DNA of 64,000 nucleotides from Sulfuricurvum sp. (GTDB lineage: Bacteria; Campylobacterota; Campylobacteria; Campylobacterales; Sulfurimonadaceae), in NCBI GenBank assembly GCA_030692765.1, contig JAUYUB010000008.1, positions 30,228 through 94,227 on the forward strand, given 5' to 3'. Position numbers and translations under genes: made by a program. Under the pieces are notes generated by a model, which saw only the letters and a program-made list of their open reading frames with translations, did not search any database and was not told the origin of the DNA. Within the stretch, counting starts at the first letter, position 1. Each line of letters starts with the position of its first letter. Positions 14,840 through 24,021 of the stretch are shown here, in pieces.

Positions 14840-15430
14840 TTAATTCAGCCTGTCCTCGTGTTCTTCATTCTTATGATGATCAAAATTTCCATTTTTTATA
14901 ATTATCATTGGTGCCGCAATTGAAAAATTTCGTGTTGTGCCCAAAAATTTCAATAACATTTTGGCTTTAATAACATATTGATTTGTAAAATTAGGTGCTA
15001 AGCTCAACAGTTGGTCATAACCGCTTGAAAAATAGACGTCATTAGTTGCTAATAGTAAATTTTTTCCACCATTAATTGGCGCGGCACTAAAAATGTATCT
15101 TGTAATATTATCTTTATTTGAACTTGCAGAAGAAACACCGAATAATCCCTCCATCCAAAATAAATCAGGCAATTCCCGAATATTTGAATCACTTAATACT
15201 ATTTCTTCAATTTTATTAAGTTGTTCGTGAAGTTGACGATACATTGCATGCGTATTAATAGGATATTCGAAAGTTTCTTTCAGTGATGCCCCTGCCTTGG
15301 CAATGAAATCAAAGCCTAATGATACATCTGTTGTTTTAGAATATTTTGTAGGCGCATCTTTAGCAAAAGTTTTTTCATAAGCCTCAACAATAAAAGCATT
15401 ATCCAAATAAATCACATTACTTAATTCCAT
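14840..15430 (-). CDS. Hypothetical protein inside the restriction cassette
   Basis: The ATG at 15430 (MELSNVIYLD) follows the ribosome site TAGGTG; a GTG three codons upstream is an alternative. The start lies inside the 3' end of the type IIG gene (14-base overlap), so it is translationally coupled. The 196-residue protein begins with a short strand (NVIYLDNAFI), has a helical middle, and a C-terminal beta-rich part with an FLGTTRNFSIAAPMIIIK segment. No catalytic motif is recognised. Position suggests an accessory or regulatory protein of the restriction cassette. Confidence 0.65.
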   Translation of the reverse strand: MELSNVIYLDNAFIVEAYEKTFAKDAPTKYSKTTDVSLGFDFIAKAGASLKETFEYPINTHAMYRQLHEQLNKIEEIVLSDSNIRELPDLFWMEGLFGVSSASSNKDNITRYIFSAAPINGGKNLLLATNDVYFSSGYDQLLSLAPNFTNQYVIKAKMLLKFLGTTRNFSIAAPMIIIKNGNFDHHKNEEHEDRLN

Positions 15431-18400
15431 ATAAATCACCTACCATCTTATCTATCTCCCCATCAACTCTATCAACCTCTTTTTGCAATTCCATCATCTC
15501 ATCATAGAGCTGTTTAATACTTCGAAATATCGAAATATCTTTCATATCGACTTTGAGTTTGGTGAGAGCCGATTGAAGTTCATCAAAACTCATTTTTTCA
15601 GGTGCATCGAGCTTGGCAGGTATTTTGGCAACGCTCAATGCCGATGATAAATAATCTTTAAATTCATCTTGCAGATTTGAGAGTTTGGCAACAAGTTCGA
15701 GTTGAGCATCAACCAATTTTTCGATTTTTGTCCGTTCCTCATCTGAGATTGTCGCAGGTATAGGAATCTGTTCGAGGTATTTCCAAATGAGCTGATAGCC
15801 GTTTTGGATAGAGGTACAATAAGAAGATATTAAAAACCAACCAATTTTTGAGTTTAAAATCGCCAATAAAACTTTATCATCTTTCGGAAGCATCCACATT
15901 GCATTATTGCAATACGTTCCATTGGTATCATAAACAAAAGCAGGTTTAACTTGAAATACCTGATACATAATTTTTGGCTTTTCAAATTCTTCGTAATAGG
16001 CACACGCCCGAAGTTCCCACCAAAATTCCCCTTTGTCTGTTCGTTTTCGTCCCTTTTCTGCGAATGCCTCAAACCATTTGGCAATAGCTGGATAGGTTTG
16101 CTTTAGCCACTCCCACGCTTCATTTTCCGCTGTAAAACCTGAACGCTGACGTGTAGAGCCTTTTGGAAATAAAATCAGATACTTTTCCGCCTTGGGTAAT
16201 TCATACCGTTTAACATCTCGTCCTGCCAAAAAGGGTTTAATGACTTCGGTACTTTTACTATCAGAACTAATAAGCTCATTTTTAGTAGCTTCATCAATCA
16301 CAAATGCTTCATTTAGTCCCGTAAGAACACCTCGATATGCTTCACCACCTAAATACTCATGCAGCGTAATACTATTTCGTTTCAGTTTTTCGAGAAGTTC
16401 ACCGTTTTCACCACCCATCGAATAACTCTCTGCACTCAGTCCACTCATAGCAACCGTTTGAGCATTTTCAGTAACAAATATCCCCAAATCTCCAAAATCA
16501 AGGCTTTTGAGTTCTAATGTTTTAAACGTCTCTTGTACTTCTCTTTTACTCATTGTAAGAATTAAAGGATATGTCGTTGCCTCTTCAAATACTGGAAGAT
16601 CACCGAAGTCGATAATCTCCTCGATATTTTTATCCATCAAAAAAGTTCTTAATGGCTTGCCGTATCCTGCTCTCATCCATTTGTTTGGGAAAATATAAGA
16701 GAACTTTCCACCTTCACGAAGCAATGAATAGCCACGCTCGACGAAAAAGACGTACAAATCCGCCATGCCGTGATAGGTAGCATAATTCGCCGCAAAATGA
16801 TTTTTTGCTTCTTGTGCCAACATTTCCTGACGGACATACGGAGGGTTTCCAATAACAACATCGAAACCACCTTGTGCGAAAACTTCGGGAAATTCATCTT
16901 CCCATACAAAAGCATTTTCAGCAACGTTACAATCTGATATAAGACTATTTCCACATTTGATTTTAGCCCCTAGATTGATAAGCTCTCGACCCTTATGAGC
17001 AGTCCTCAGCCATAAAGAGAGCCGTGCAATTTCGACCGCATCCTCATTTATATCCACACCGTAAAGATTGTGTTCAAGAATACTTTTTTCGATTTCGTAT
17101 CCGATCATCAAATCTTCGTAAGGTAATAATAAATCCCGTATGAGAGTATGTTCACGGATGAGAAATTCTAACGCTTGGTTTAGAAATGCACCGCTTCCGC
17201 ATGCAGGGTCAAGGATTTTGAGATGGGTGAGCCATTCTCGATAGTTTAACAATGTTTCTTTGTAGCTCTGCTCACTCTTCGTGAGTTTGCGAGGATTGAC
17301 AACCACCGTTTCAGGCTCAATTTTTAACGCTTCTTTTTTATCACTGCACAATTTACCGAGGGTGTTTTCAACGATATAACGGGTGATATATTCAGGGGTA
17401 TAAAACACCCCATCCTTTTTACGTTTGGATTTTTTCTTGTCAAATTCGGTATCGTTGATAGAAGCATTCATCTCTTCGAGGTCGGTCAAGCTCTGCTCAA
17501 AAATATGTCCTAAAATATTGACGCTGATCTCACTCTCAAAATCAAAATCTGAGAGTTTTTGCGCTTCCATATCGAGATAACTGTCATCGATTTTTAGGCT
17601 ATCAAGCATCTCGTCGGTGGCGAACAATCCGCCGTTGTATTTGGGAATACCGAGTTTGTCATTTCCCGTGTTGATAGCATTGAAATAGAGTTTGTAATAA
17701 TCGTACATACTGCGATCACCGAAACCGTCCGCTGCATGGCGTGAGCGTATCTCTTTTACCGTATTGGTTTTTAATAAACTTCGATCTTCGGCAAAGAGGA
17801 TAAAGATAATACGGTCGCAGAGTTTTTGGGTGAGGCGTAACAGCAACGATCTGTCCAAATCATTGTTCTTGATAATATTCTCAAAAAGATGTGATCTAAA
17901 TTGGCTAAAGTCACGGTAAAGCTCTTTGGAAATATTTTGTTCTTTTTTAATTGAATCTTCTTTCAATTTTATAGGAAGATTATCTCGAATACTCTCAAAG
18001 CTTAGGAGTAAATGAAGGGTTTTAAAATCTTCATACGTGAGGCCAAATAGATTAAACTTTTCATACGCCGTTTTTTTGTCGATGTAAAAACGCAGTTCAT
18101 TGAAGTTGGAGATAATAATGTATTTGGAATTGGAGTGAGAGGCGTGATAGTTAAAGGCTTGTGATTCTACCGCATCAAGATTTTTGGTTTTTTGATCTTT
18201 TAACTCTACGATTCCGATAATCTCGCTGTTTACGTAAATAACCCCATCGGCTTTTTTGCTGTCGGTTTCGTTTTTCTTTTCACGTTCCAAGTTAAAATCA
18301 TGAGGATTCGTACTGTCAAGCGTATAGCCTAGACAACTTTCAAAAATATCTTTTAAAAATCCATCTTGATATTTTTCTTCTTTAACGGTTTTAATAAAAT

Positions 18401-18500
18401 CAATTTTGGTGAGATAGTTTTGGAAGTTAGCCCATCGAAGTGCAATAATGCTTTCGTCTTGTTTGATCGAATTTAAAACGGATTTTTGAAAAATTGACAA
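15417..18500 (-). CDS. Type IIG restriction-modification enzyme
   Basis: Cleavage and methylation reside in one 1027-residue chain. The N-terminus has a PDDEXK nuclease core (Asp85 in ADGVIY, then VELKD with Glu99 and Lys101). The methyltransferase domain has motif I DPACGSGAF (431-439) and motif IV NPPY (552-555), the order of gamma-class N6-adenine enzymes. The C-terminal part (from about 690) is the target-recognition region, ending in a coiled coil (MMELQKEVDRVDGEIDK). Length is usual for Eco57I/MmeI-like enzymes. It starts with TTG, preceded by TAAGGCATAAAAA. No separate specificity or methylase gene is present. Confidence 0.9.
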   Translation of the reverse strand: MSIFQKSVLNSIKQDESIIALRWANFQNYLTKIDFIKTVKEEKYQDGFLKDIFESCLGYTLDSTNPHDFNLEREKKNETDSKKADGVIYVNSEIIGIVELKDQKTKNLDAVESQAFNYHASHSNSKYIIISNFNELRFYIDKKTAYEKFNLFGLTYEDFKTLHLLLSFESIRDNLPIKLKEDSIKKEQNISKELYRDFSQFRSHLFENIIKNNDLDRSLLLRLTQKLCDRIIFILFAEDRSLLKTNTVKEIRSRHAADGFGDRSMYDYYKLYFNAINTGNDKLGIPKYNGGLFATDEMLDSLKIDDSYLDMEAQKLSDFDFESEISVNILGHIFEQSLTDLEEMNASINDTEFDKKKSKRKKDGVFYTPEYITRYIVENTLGKLCSDKKEALKIEPETVVVNPRKLTKSEQSYKETLLNYREWLTHLKILDPACGSGAFLNQALEFLIREHTLIRDLLLPYEDLMIGYEIEKSILEHNLYGVDINEDAVEIARLSLWLRTAHKGRELINLGAKIKCGNSLISDCNVAENAFVWEDEFPEVFAQGGFDVVIGNPPYVRQEMLAQEAKNHFAANYATYHGMADLYVFFVERGYSLLREGGKFSYIFPNKWMRAGYGKPLRTFLMDKNIEEIIDFGDLPVFEEATTYPLILTMSKREVQETFKTLELKSLDFGDLGIFVTENAQTVAMSGLSAESYSMGGENGELLEKLKRNSITLHEYLGGEAYRGVLTGLNEAFVIDEATKNELISSDSKSTEVIKPFLAGRDVKRYELPKAEKYLILFPKGSTRQRSGFTAENEAWEWLKQTYPAIAKWFEAFAEKGRKRTDKGEFWWELRACAYYEEFEKPKIMYQVFQVKPAFVYDTNGTYCNNAMWMLPKDDKVLLAILNSKIGWFLISSYCTSIQNGYQLIWKYLEQIPIPATISDEERTKIEKLVDAQLELVAKLSNLQDEFKDYLSSALSVAKIPAKLDAPEKMSFDELQSALTKLKVDMKDISIFRSIKQLYDEMMELQKEVDRVDGEIDKMVGDLYGIK

Positions 18501-18639
18501 TTTTTATGCCTTAATGTTAAATAGAGATATTATAGCAAACAAAAAAAAGAAACATTATTTTAAAGAAGAAAGTTTGTGGCAACCGTTACCATATTGGTAC
18601 GTTTTCGGAATGTCAGTATATAGTTATTTTAGATTTATA

Positions 18640-18651
18640 AAAAGTGTGCCA
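18640..18651. repeat. AAAAGTGTGCCA, second copy
   Basis: Identical to 13734-13745, in direct orientation, and 75 bases before the right copy of the rnpB 3'-end repeat. The interval 18501-18720 otherwise holds no gene that I can support. Confidence 0.5.
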
Positions 18652-18720
18652 TAGGAGCATAGAAAAGCATAATATTTCTGTCACACTATAGCGATAAACG
18701 CGGTAATTACTGGGTTTTTT

Positions 18721-18746
18721 GAATTCGGCTTATAATATGCCTAACT
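18721..18746. repeat. Right copy of rnpB 3'-end repeat (possible attachment site)
   Basis: Matches 13654-13679 at 21 of 26 positions in the same orientation. The changes fall partly in the P1 arm, so this copy could not close P1 with the 5' end of the present rnpB. It overlaps the stop codon of the small gene on the minus strand. Confidence 0.6.
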
Positions 18747-18947
18747 TAATTTACGTCTCCATGCAGTATAGGCTGAGTACGATGGATTTCCCTCAACCAT
18801 CATGTCATAGGCGTGTTTATAGCTGCAGTTGTATTTTTCTTTATAGGTTTTTAGTACCTCTACGACCATTTCTTTGTCCGCTTTTTTGTACGTGCCCCTC
18901 AAGGATTTAACCAGATTGATCCTCTCCATGTGCATGCTCATATCCAT
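18741..18947 (-). CDS. Hypothetical small basic protein, 68 residues
   Basis: The ribosome site CAAAGGATATTT precedes the ATG. The product is basic and probably all-helical (GTYKKADKEMVVEVLKTYK, then AYTAWRRKLS at the end), which suits a nucleic-acid or protein binder; this is only a guess from composition. Its stop codon lies within the right copy of the rnpB repeat, so its last residues may have been created or replaced by the insertion. It follows the hydrolase-like gene after 23 bases on the same strand. Confidence 0.6.
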   Translation of the reverse strand: MDMSMHMERINLVKSLRGTYKKADKEMVVEVLKTYKEKYNCSYKHAYDMMVEGNPSYSAYTAWRRKLS

Positions 18948-18970
18948 AAATATCCTTTGTACTTTTAATG

Positions 18971-19573
18971 TTATGCTTGGGAAACCATACGTTCGAAAAA
19001 ATTCAAAACTTCTTTGATCCTATGATCTTCATTCTCTTCTGATTTTGGGCAAAAATCCAGATGAACTTTTATCCCGTTTTTTTTGCAGGCATCTGCAAAA
19101 TAGGCCGTGTCATCTTCCGGATTATTTTCGTTGTCACACAGATAAAAAATAGGAAAAGAACCGGTAGGGTTTAAAAAATTGGTCAGGTCGTTTTCTGGGG
19201 AGTTTGTCTCCAGTAGTCTGATACTAGGAGTATACGCATAAACCGCATTTGCCTTGCATAAAATAGCGTGCAAAATAGCGCCATAGCCTCCCGCAGAACT
19301 TCCATACAGATAAATATGATCTTCGCATTCATACTCTTCACAAATCTCTTTTATGAGTTTTTGTAAAAGCTCTTTACTCTCATATCCAAAGCTATCCAGA
19401 GGTCGCAGTATGTTCCACATCTTGTACTCAAAGTCACTGCTATGGGATTTTTCTTCATCCTCTAAAATGACGACCAATGGGATAAAGTTTGAAGCGACAG
19501 CGGCAGGGGTAAAATGGTAATAGAGTTTTCGATTTTGGGCATCCTCAATGTACAAAAAGTCTTTATCACACAT
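18971..19573 (-). CDS. Alpha/beta-hydrolase-like protein
   Basis: I take the ATG at 19573 (MCDKDFLYIED), five bases after the stop of the upstream gene; an open frame continues upstream but would overlap that gene by over 140 bases. The 200-residue product contains the nucleophile elbow YGSSAGGYGA (GxSxGG type) and an upstream PLVVILEDEE strand, typical of alpha/beta-hydrolases such as acyl-CoA thioesterase/esterase relatives; the C-terminal His candidate is DHRIKEV. No signal peptide. Substrate unknown. Confidence 0.65.
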   Translation of the reverse strand: MCDKDFLYIEDAQNRKLYYHFTPAAVASNFIPLVVILEDEEKSHSSDFEYKMWNILRPLDSFGYESKELLQKLIKEICEEYECEDHIYLYGSSAGGYGAILHAILCKANAVYAYTPSIRLLETNSPENDLTNFLNPTGSFPIFYLCDNENNPEDDTAYFADACKKNGIKVHLDFCPKSEENEDHRIKEVLNFFERMVSQA

Positions 19574-19580
19574 ATACAGA

Positions 19581-19874
19581 CTAATTGGTTTCCAAAGGTA
19601 TGTATAATTGGTACATTGCCCACCAATGGGCAAGTTCACGTGCTTCTTCTGATTGTGTGTTATTGACAATTTCCTCGAACGTCTCGCTATCAAAGCTTTT
19701 GAGTTCTTGAGAGAGATCTGCGACACAGTCTACTAGGCAGTCATACTCCTCAGAACCATTAGAGTCTCTGCACTCCAATATCGATTCTGGAACCTCTTTG
19801 CCTTGTGCTTCCAGTACATAGGCGTAGAGCTTACAGGTTTTACGCAATTGCATTTCTTTGTTATAGTGGCTCAT
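19581..19874 (-). CDS. Hypothetical protein upstream of the hydrolase-like gene
   Basis: The start at 19874 (MSHYNKEMQL) has the ribosome site AAAGGATAATAACC; eight codons upstream are therefore left out. The 97-residue protein is acidic and helical, with four cysteines (two in CLVDCVADL) and a WWAMYQLYIP segment near its end. Family not recognised. It is the first gene of a probable three-gene transcript (97-residue protein, hydrolase, 68-residue protein). Confidence 0.6.
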   Translation of the reverse strand: MSHYNKEMQLRKTCKLYAYVLEAQGKEVPESILECRDSNGSEEYDCLVDCVADLSQELKSFDSETFEEIVNNTQSEEARELAHWWAMYQLYIPLETN

Positions 19875-20046
19875 GGTTATTATCCTTTTTAAAACCATAC
19901 TATACTTTTTTATTTCTCTCAGATAATAGATACAAATAGATTATCTAAGAAGTTTTATTTTTTTGAATGCAATAAACATTATTTTTTTTGGATAGAATGA
20001 AAAAGCGGTTAATAAGTGATGTATTAGAAGAAAATGGGGGCTTGAT

Positions 20047-21714
20047 TTGTTAGCTAAAAATTGTAATTTTGCAATAAGAGCCTTGTTTATTTTCCTCCTA
20101 TTATCCAGTTCTTATCTTTTTGCAGATCTGATGGGGCCGAAGTCATCAAAATCTTCAACCTCTATGTCGTCATTAGTTACATCTGAAATTTGCCGTATTT
20201 TAAGTGAAAAATCTCTCTCATTTGAGCCAAACCATGAGTTGCTGAGATTTTATAAAGAGGGGCAGTGCCGTCCGGTCTGGAGTAATGAAAATATCATTGA
20301 TACGCAAGCTATTTATTTGATTTATAGCATTAAAGATGCTAGAAAAGATGGTTTGGATATTTACACTCCAGAGTACCACTTTAGTAATATTTTGGAGCTT
20401 CTTAATTTCACCAAACCGGACTCATTGGCTAAAAATGATCCTGTTGTATTGGCGCAGCTTGATATCTTGCTCACAGACGCATACCTGACGTTTGGCAAGC
20501 ATCTCAGTAATGGTTTAGTACCGCAAGAAGCGATTGCGGGAGTCTGGAAAAATGCTAAACATGTTTCTATTGATATGAAGTCCCGTCTTAGAGAAGCTCT
20601 ACGTGATAAGAGGGTAAAAGAATCACTCCAGCAGCTAACTCCTTCTTCACATGCGTATGAAAAATTGAGAACAATAATGGAAAAATATTTAAAAATAGAA
20701 GAAATGGGCGGCTGGAAAACGATAGAGTCTATCGGTACCAATGATGAAGGTGATGATCAATATTCATTCGATGATTTAAAAGAGCGACTGAGAGTGGAGG
20801 GGGACCTTGTGGTAGATGACCATTCAAATGAAGGCTATGAAGATGCGCTAAAGAACTTCCAAAGCAGACACGGCATAGATGCTGATGGGATAGTCGGCCC
20901 AAAAACACTGTCAAAGATGAATATATCAGTGGCAGAAAAGATTACTGCAATCCGGTTAAATATGGAAAAATGGCGATGGATGCCTGAAGAAAAGGGGATG
21001 TACATTTCGGTCAATATACCCGATTTTTCTTTGAGTGTAATGGAAGATAATTATACGGTGTTAAAAATGAAGGCCATCCTTGGGAAAGAGGCACGGCAAA
21101 CTCCAATTTTCAGTGCTCACATGAAGTATATCGTTGTCAATCCCTATTGGCGTGTACCGCGTACCATTTTACGTGAAGATATTATTCCAAAGGTTCAAAA
21201 AGATATTCGCTATCTTAAAAAAGAGAGAATCAGAATTTTCAAAGAAGTAAACAATACGGGAAAGCGAGAGATTAATCCGTGGAAAATTAACTGGAAAAAA
21301 GTTAATGCGAATGCATTCCCGTATCTTTTAAGACAAGATCCCGGAAGAAAAAATGTACTGGGGAGACTGAAATTTATGTTCCCCAATACCTACGATATTT
21401 ACATACACGATACACCCATAAAGAGTCTGTTTGACAAAGAAGAAAGGCTTTTTAGCTCAGGATGCATACGTATTGAAGAGCCGCTTGTACTTTTTGGCTA
21501 TCTTATGAACAACGATGGAAATAAAGGATATGAAAACATCACCGATTTGATCGCAAGTGGAGCTAATAAAACGATTATGCTTAGATATCCCGTCAAGGTA
21601 CGTATTGATTATTGGACGGTTTGGGTGGATGAAAAGGGGATGGCTCAGTTTCGTGATGATATCTATGGTCATGATAACGATTTGAGGGAGATACTGGGAT
21701 GGCAATATAAATAA
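20047..21714 (+). CDS. L,D-transpeptidase, YcbB/LdtD type
   Basis: These periplasmic enzymes make 3-3 cross-links in peptidoglycan or attach lipoproteins to it. The TTG start after GGGGG gives a proper signal peptide (RALFIFLLLSSSYLFA); the first internal ATG would lose it. The order is: N-terminal helical region (70-250), peptidoglycan-binding domain (about 245-300, DALKNFQSRHGIDADGIVGP), and YkuD catalytic domain with the HD...SSGCIR motif whose Cys473 is the nucleophile. The size of 555 residues fits the YcbB group. The Tat-exported YcbK-like gene follows after 68 bases, as ycbK follows ycbB in Escherichia coli. Confidence 0.9.
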   Translation: MLAKNCNFAIRALFIFLLLSSSYLFADLMGPKSSKSSTSMSSLVTSEICRILSEKSLSFEPNHELLRFYKEGQCRPVWSNENIIDTQAIYLIYSIKDARKDGLDIYTPEYHFSNILELLNFTKPDSLAKNDPVVLAQLDILLTDAYLTFGKHLSNGLVPQEAIAGVWKNAKHVSIDMKSRLREALRDKRVKESLQQLTPSSHAYEKLRTIMEKYLKIEEMGGWKTIESIGTNDEGDDQYSFDDLKERLRVEGDLVVDDHSNEGYEDALKNFQSRHGIDADGIVGPKTLSKMNISVAEKITAIRLNMEKWRWMPEEKGMYISVNIPDFSLSVMEDNYTVLKMKAILGKEARQTPIFSAHMKYIVVNPYWRVPRTILREDIIPKVQKDIRYLKKERIRIFKEVNNTGKREINPWKINWKKVNANAFPYLLRQDPGRKNVLGRLKFMFPNTYDIYIHDTPIKSLFDKEERLFSSGCIRIEEPLVLFGYLMNNDGNKGYENITDLIASGANKTIMLRYPVKVRIDYWTVWVDEKGMAQFRDDIYGHDNDLREILGWQYK

Positions 21715-21732
21715 CCGTTGATTCTTTTAAGG

Positions 21733-21738
21733 TATAAT
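21733..21738 (+). promoter_or_regulatory. Probable -10 box (TATAAT) for the YcbK-like gene
   Basis: TATAAT lies 44 bases before the ATG at 21783, in the gap after the transpeptidase gene. Confidence 0.5.
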
Positions 21739-21782
21739 GTCATTGGATATTTCACGCCATAAAAAAAGAACAAAGAGTATAA

Positions 21783-22334
21783 ATGGATCAAAAAAATCTT
21801 ATGGATCGCCGCAGTTTTTTGAAAATTGCCACTGTGGTATCCGCTGTATCATTTTTTCCTAGCATTATATTGGGAAAGACGGATGTGCCTTATAAAAAAT
21901 CACTCTCTTTGTATAATATTCATACGGGCGAAAATATTAATGCAACCTATTGGGCAGACGGCTCTTATATTCCAGAGGCGTTATCCCAGATGAATCATCT
22001 TCTCAGAGATTACAGAACAGATGCCGCTACCGATATGGATACCGAACTCTTTGATCTGCTGTATTCCATACGAACGAATCTTGGCACCACAAAGCCTTTT
22101 AATGTCATCTCCGGCTATCGCTCACCAAAAACAAATGCAATGCTTAACAGCCACTCTTCAGGTGTTGCGAAAAAAAGTCTTCATATGCAGGGAAAAGCTA
22201 TGGATATCAGTCTGCCAGGACGGGATCTTTCTGAGCTAAAGAAGATTGCAATGAATCTCAAGCAGGGGGGAGTAGGTTACTACCCCAGTTCTGATTTCGT
22301 TCATGTCGATGTTGGCAGAGTGAGATACTGGTAG
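21783..22334 (+). CDS. Tat-exported peptidoglycan peptidase, YcbK/DUF882 (M15-like)
   Basis: The 183-residue protein opens with a twin-arginine signal (MDRRSFLKIA then a hydrophobic run), so it is exported folded. The M15-type zinc site is visible: SGYRSPKTNAML, His134 and Asp141 (HMQGKAMD), and His174 (FVHVD). Family members such as MepK cut peptidoglycan cross-links, in the case of MepK the 3-3 bonds made by L,D-transpeptidases, which fits its place after an LdtD-like gene. Tat export suggests that metal is loaded in the cytoplasm. Confidence 0.88.
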   Translation: MDQKNLMDRRSFLKIATVVSAVSFFPSIILGKTDVPYKKSLSLYNIHTGENINATYWADGSYIPEALSQMNHLLRDYRTDAATDMDTELFDLLYSIRTNLGTTKPFNVISGYRSPKTNAMLNSHSSGVAKKSLHMQGKAMDISLPGRDLSELKKIAMNLKQGGVGYYPSSDFVHVDVGRVRYW

Positions 22335-22338
22335 CCCT

Positions 22339-23850
22339 TTATTTCTTCTTCTGATTCCACAGACTGTGTGGTTTGGTCCAAAAGGATTCATGCGGTTTTC
22401 CCTCATGTACATCATTGTAATATTCGGCATCGTGTCTATGGATTTCTTCACGTATTCGATTCACAAATCGTTTTTGTTCTTCGATAGGTTCTGGTAGGAT
22501 ACAGCATTCACCATCGGTTAGTTCACTATTAAAACGCTCTTCATCAAACGTTTTTCCTAAATACTGAACAATATAGCGTAAATCCCGCTCAGCATTGCCC
22601 AAACAGCTTGTAGCACCGGGGGAAGGTGTCATGTTGAAGATAATGCCGTCCCCTGTATTGATGGATGCTTCCCCCAGGATAAGTTTACGCTCATTTTTAT
22701 CGATGACTTGGGGACGAACGCCCCCAAATCCTGTTGCGTATTTAAACTCTGAAAGTTTTAGGGAAGGGACAATCTTTCGGGCATCATTGAGGAAAAGTCG
22801 CTTATTGATGTAGGGGACTTCAAACAAGAAATTACGGAAAATATAGTTTCGGATATCGGAATCTTTGAGCAGTTTCCACAGAGCAGAAATAACTTTGCCA
22901 TCGAGCCTGAGCGTTTTCCAAAAATCCAGATACGTACCGCTTTTATAACGTTCCAGTTTTGGTAAAACAAGGGCGGTTGGACCAAAACGTGTATTTCCCT
23001 CTGCAAGGACGTCAGGATCACCATGCAGTGCGGCAAACGGTAATTTCGGATTTTGGATCATATAGACTTTTCCGTTAAGCATTTTTTGGTTGGTGATGTA
23101 AAAACTGCCTGCCATTGGCAGGCATGCGTAATTTAAACCATGGCCCATCTGATGTGCTAAAAACAAACTGTGCGCTCCCGCATCAACAACGACAAAGTCA
23201 GCATCGTAGGATGCATCAGCCGTAGTGACGGTGTATCCTCTGCTAGAGCTTTTTTCGATTTTGAGAACTTGAGAGTTGAGAAAAAGTTCTACGCTGGTAT
23301 TGGGCTCTTTCATCGCGTTTTCGATTAAGGATTTGGACATTTTTCCATAATCAACGGTGGTCCATTGCCCTTTTGCGCCAATGCCGACGATATTTTCAGG
23401 ACGCTCGTTTCCATACACATCGTACACGACACGCGGCTCTACTTCTTTGAGTTTCTTTTTGTCCCACACTTCTAGATAGGGGAATAGCTGCGAAAATTCT
23501 TCATAGCGGTCCAATAAAAACTCAACCTCTTCATCTCCTACACCTAAAGCCATTTTTTGATGGGAAAAAATGATTTCATTTTGGTATCCATGTGCTAGGC
23601 AGTATTTTTCCACCATTTTTGCGGTACGTTTGGTAATAGCGGCTTTTGGTAGGGTATAGTTGGTTTCTATATCACCGACATGAATGGTTTGAGAGTTGCT
23701 TGTCCCTTTGGAGTTTAGGGTTGCAATACCTTCATATTTTTCGACGATGGCAATTTTTTCAATATTGGTATAGCGAGCCAACTCATACGCAAGTGCCGCA
23801 CCTGAAATCCCAGCCCCAATAATCAATACATCGTAATGGTGCTTTGTCAT
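22339..23850 (-). CDS. mqo: Malate:quinone oxidoreductase (FAD)
   Basis: Mqo oxidises malate to oxaloacetate and reduces quinone at the inner membrane. The start at 23850 (MTKHHYDVLI) follows AAAGGGGAAAA; 13 codons upstream are left out. The 503 residues contain the FAD-binding GAGISGAALAYELA at the N-terminus, EKYEGIATLNSKGTSNSQTIH, and a C-terminal GDGIIFNMTPSPGATSCLGN that contacts the flavin. Length and these motifs fit Mqo better than other FAD oxidoreductases. It is divergent from citrate synthase, so malate oxidation and citrate formation are encoded side by side. Confidence 0.88.
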   Translation of the reverse strand: MTKHHYDVLIIGAGISGAALAYELARYTNIEKIAIVEKYEGIATLNSKGTSNSQTIHVGDIETNYTLPKAAITKRTAKMVEKYCLAHGYQNEIIFSHQKMALGVGDEEVEFLLDRYEEFSQLFPYLEVWDKKKLKEVEPRVVYDVYGNERPENIVGIGAKGQWTTVDYGKMSKSLIENAMKEPNTSVELFLNSQVLKIEKSSSRGYTVTTADASYDADFVVVDAGAHSLFLAHQMGHGLNYACLPMAGSFYITNQKMLNGKVYMIQNPKLPFAALHGDPDVLAEGNTRFGPTALVLPKLERYKSGTYLDFWKTLRLDGKVISALWKLLKDSDIRNYIFRNFLFEVPYINKRLFLNDARKIVPSLKLSEFKYATGFGGVRPQVIDKNERKLILGEASINTGDGIIFNMTPSPGATSCLGNAERDLRYIVQYLGKTFDEERFNSELTDGECCILPEPIEEQKRFVNRIREEIHRHDAEYYNDVHEGKPHESFWTKPHSLWNQKKK

Positions 23851-24021
23851 TTTTCCCCTTTGAACATATGAGTGACTTATTGTAAACATAAAATGATAGA
23901 TTTAATGTTAAAAAACAAATATCTAGTATTTTAATTTGATTCTTTATATCGATTGCTTAAGGTAGATAATAATAATATCTGCTTATCTTAGCATTATTTG
24001 ATATTTTAGGAGATCTCCATT

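Noticed and set aside
18719..18910. Plus-strand open frame at the right rnpB repeat
   Set aside because: Overlaps the better supported 68-residue minus-strand gene and has no ribosome site.
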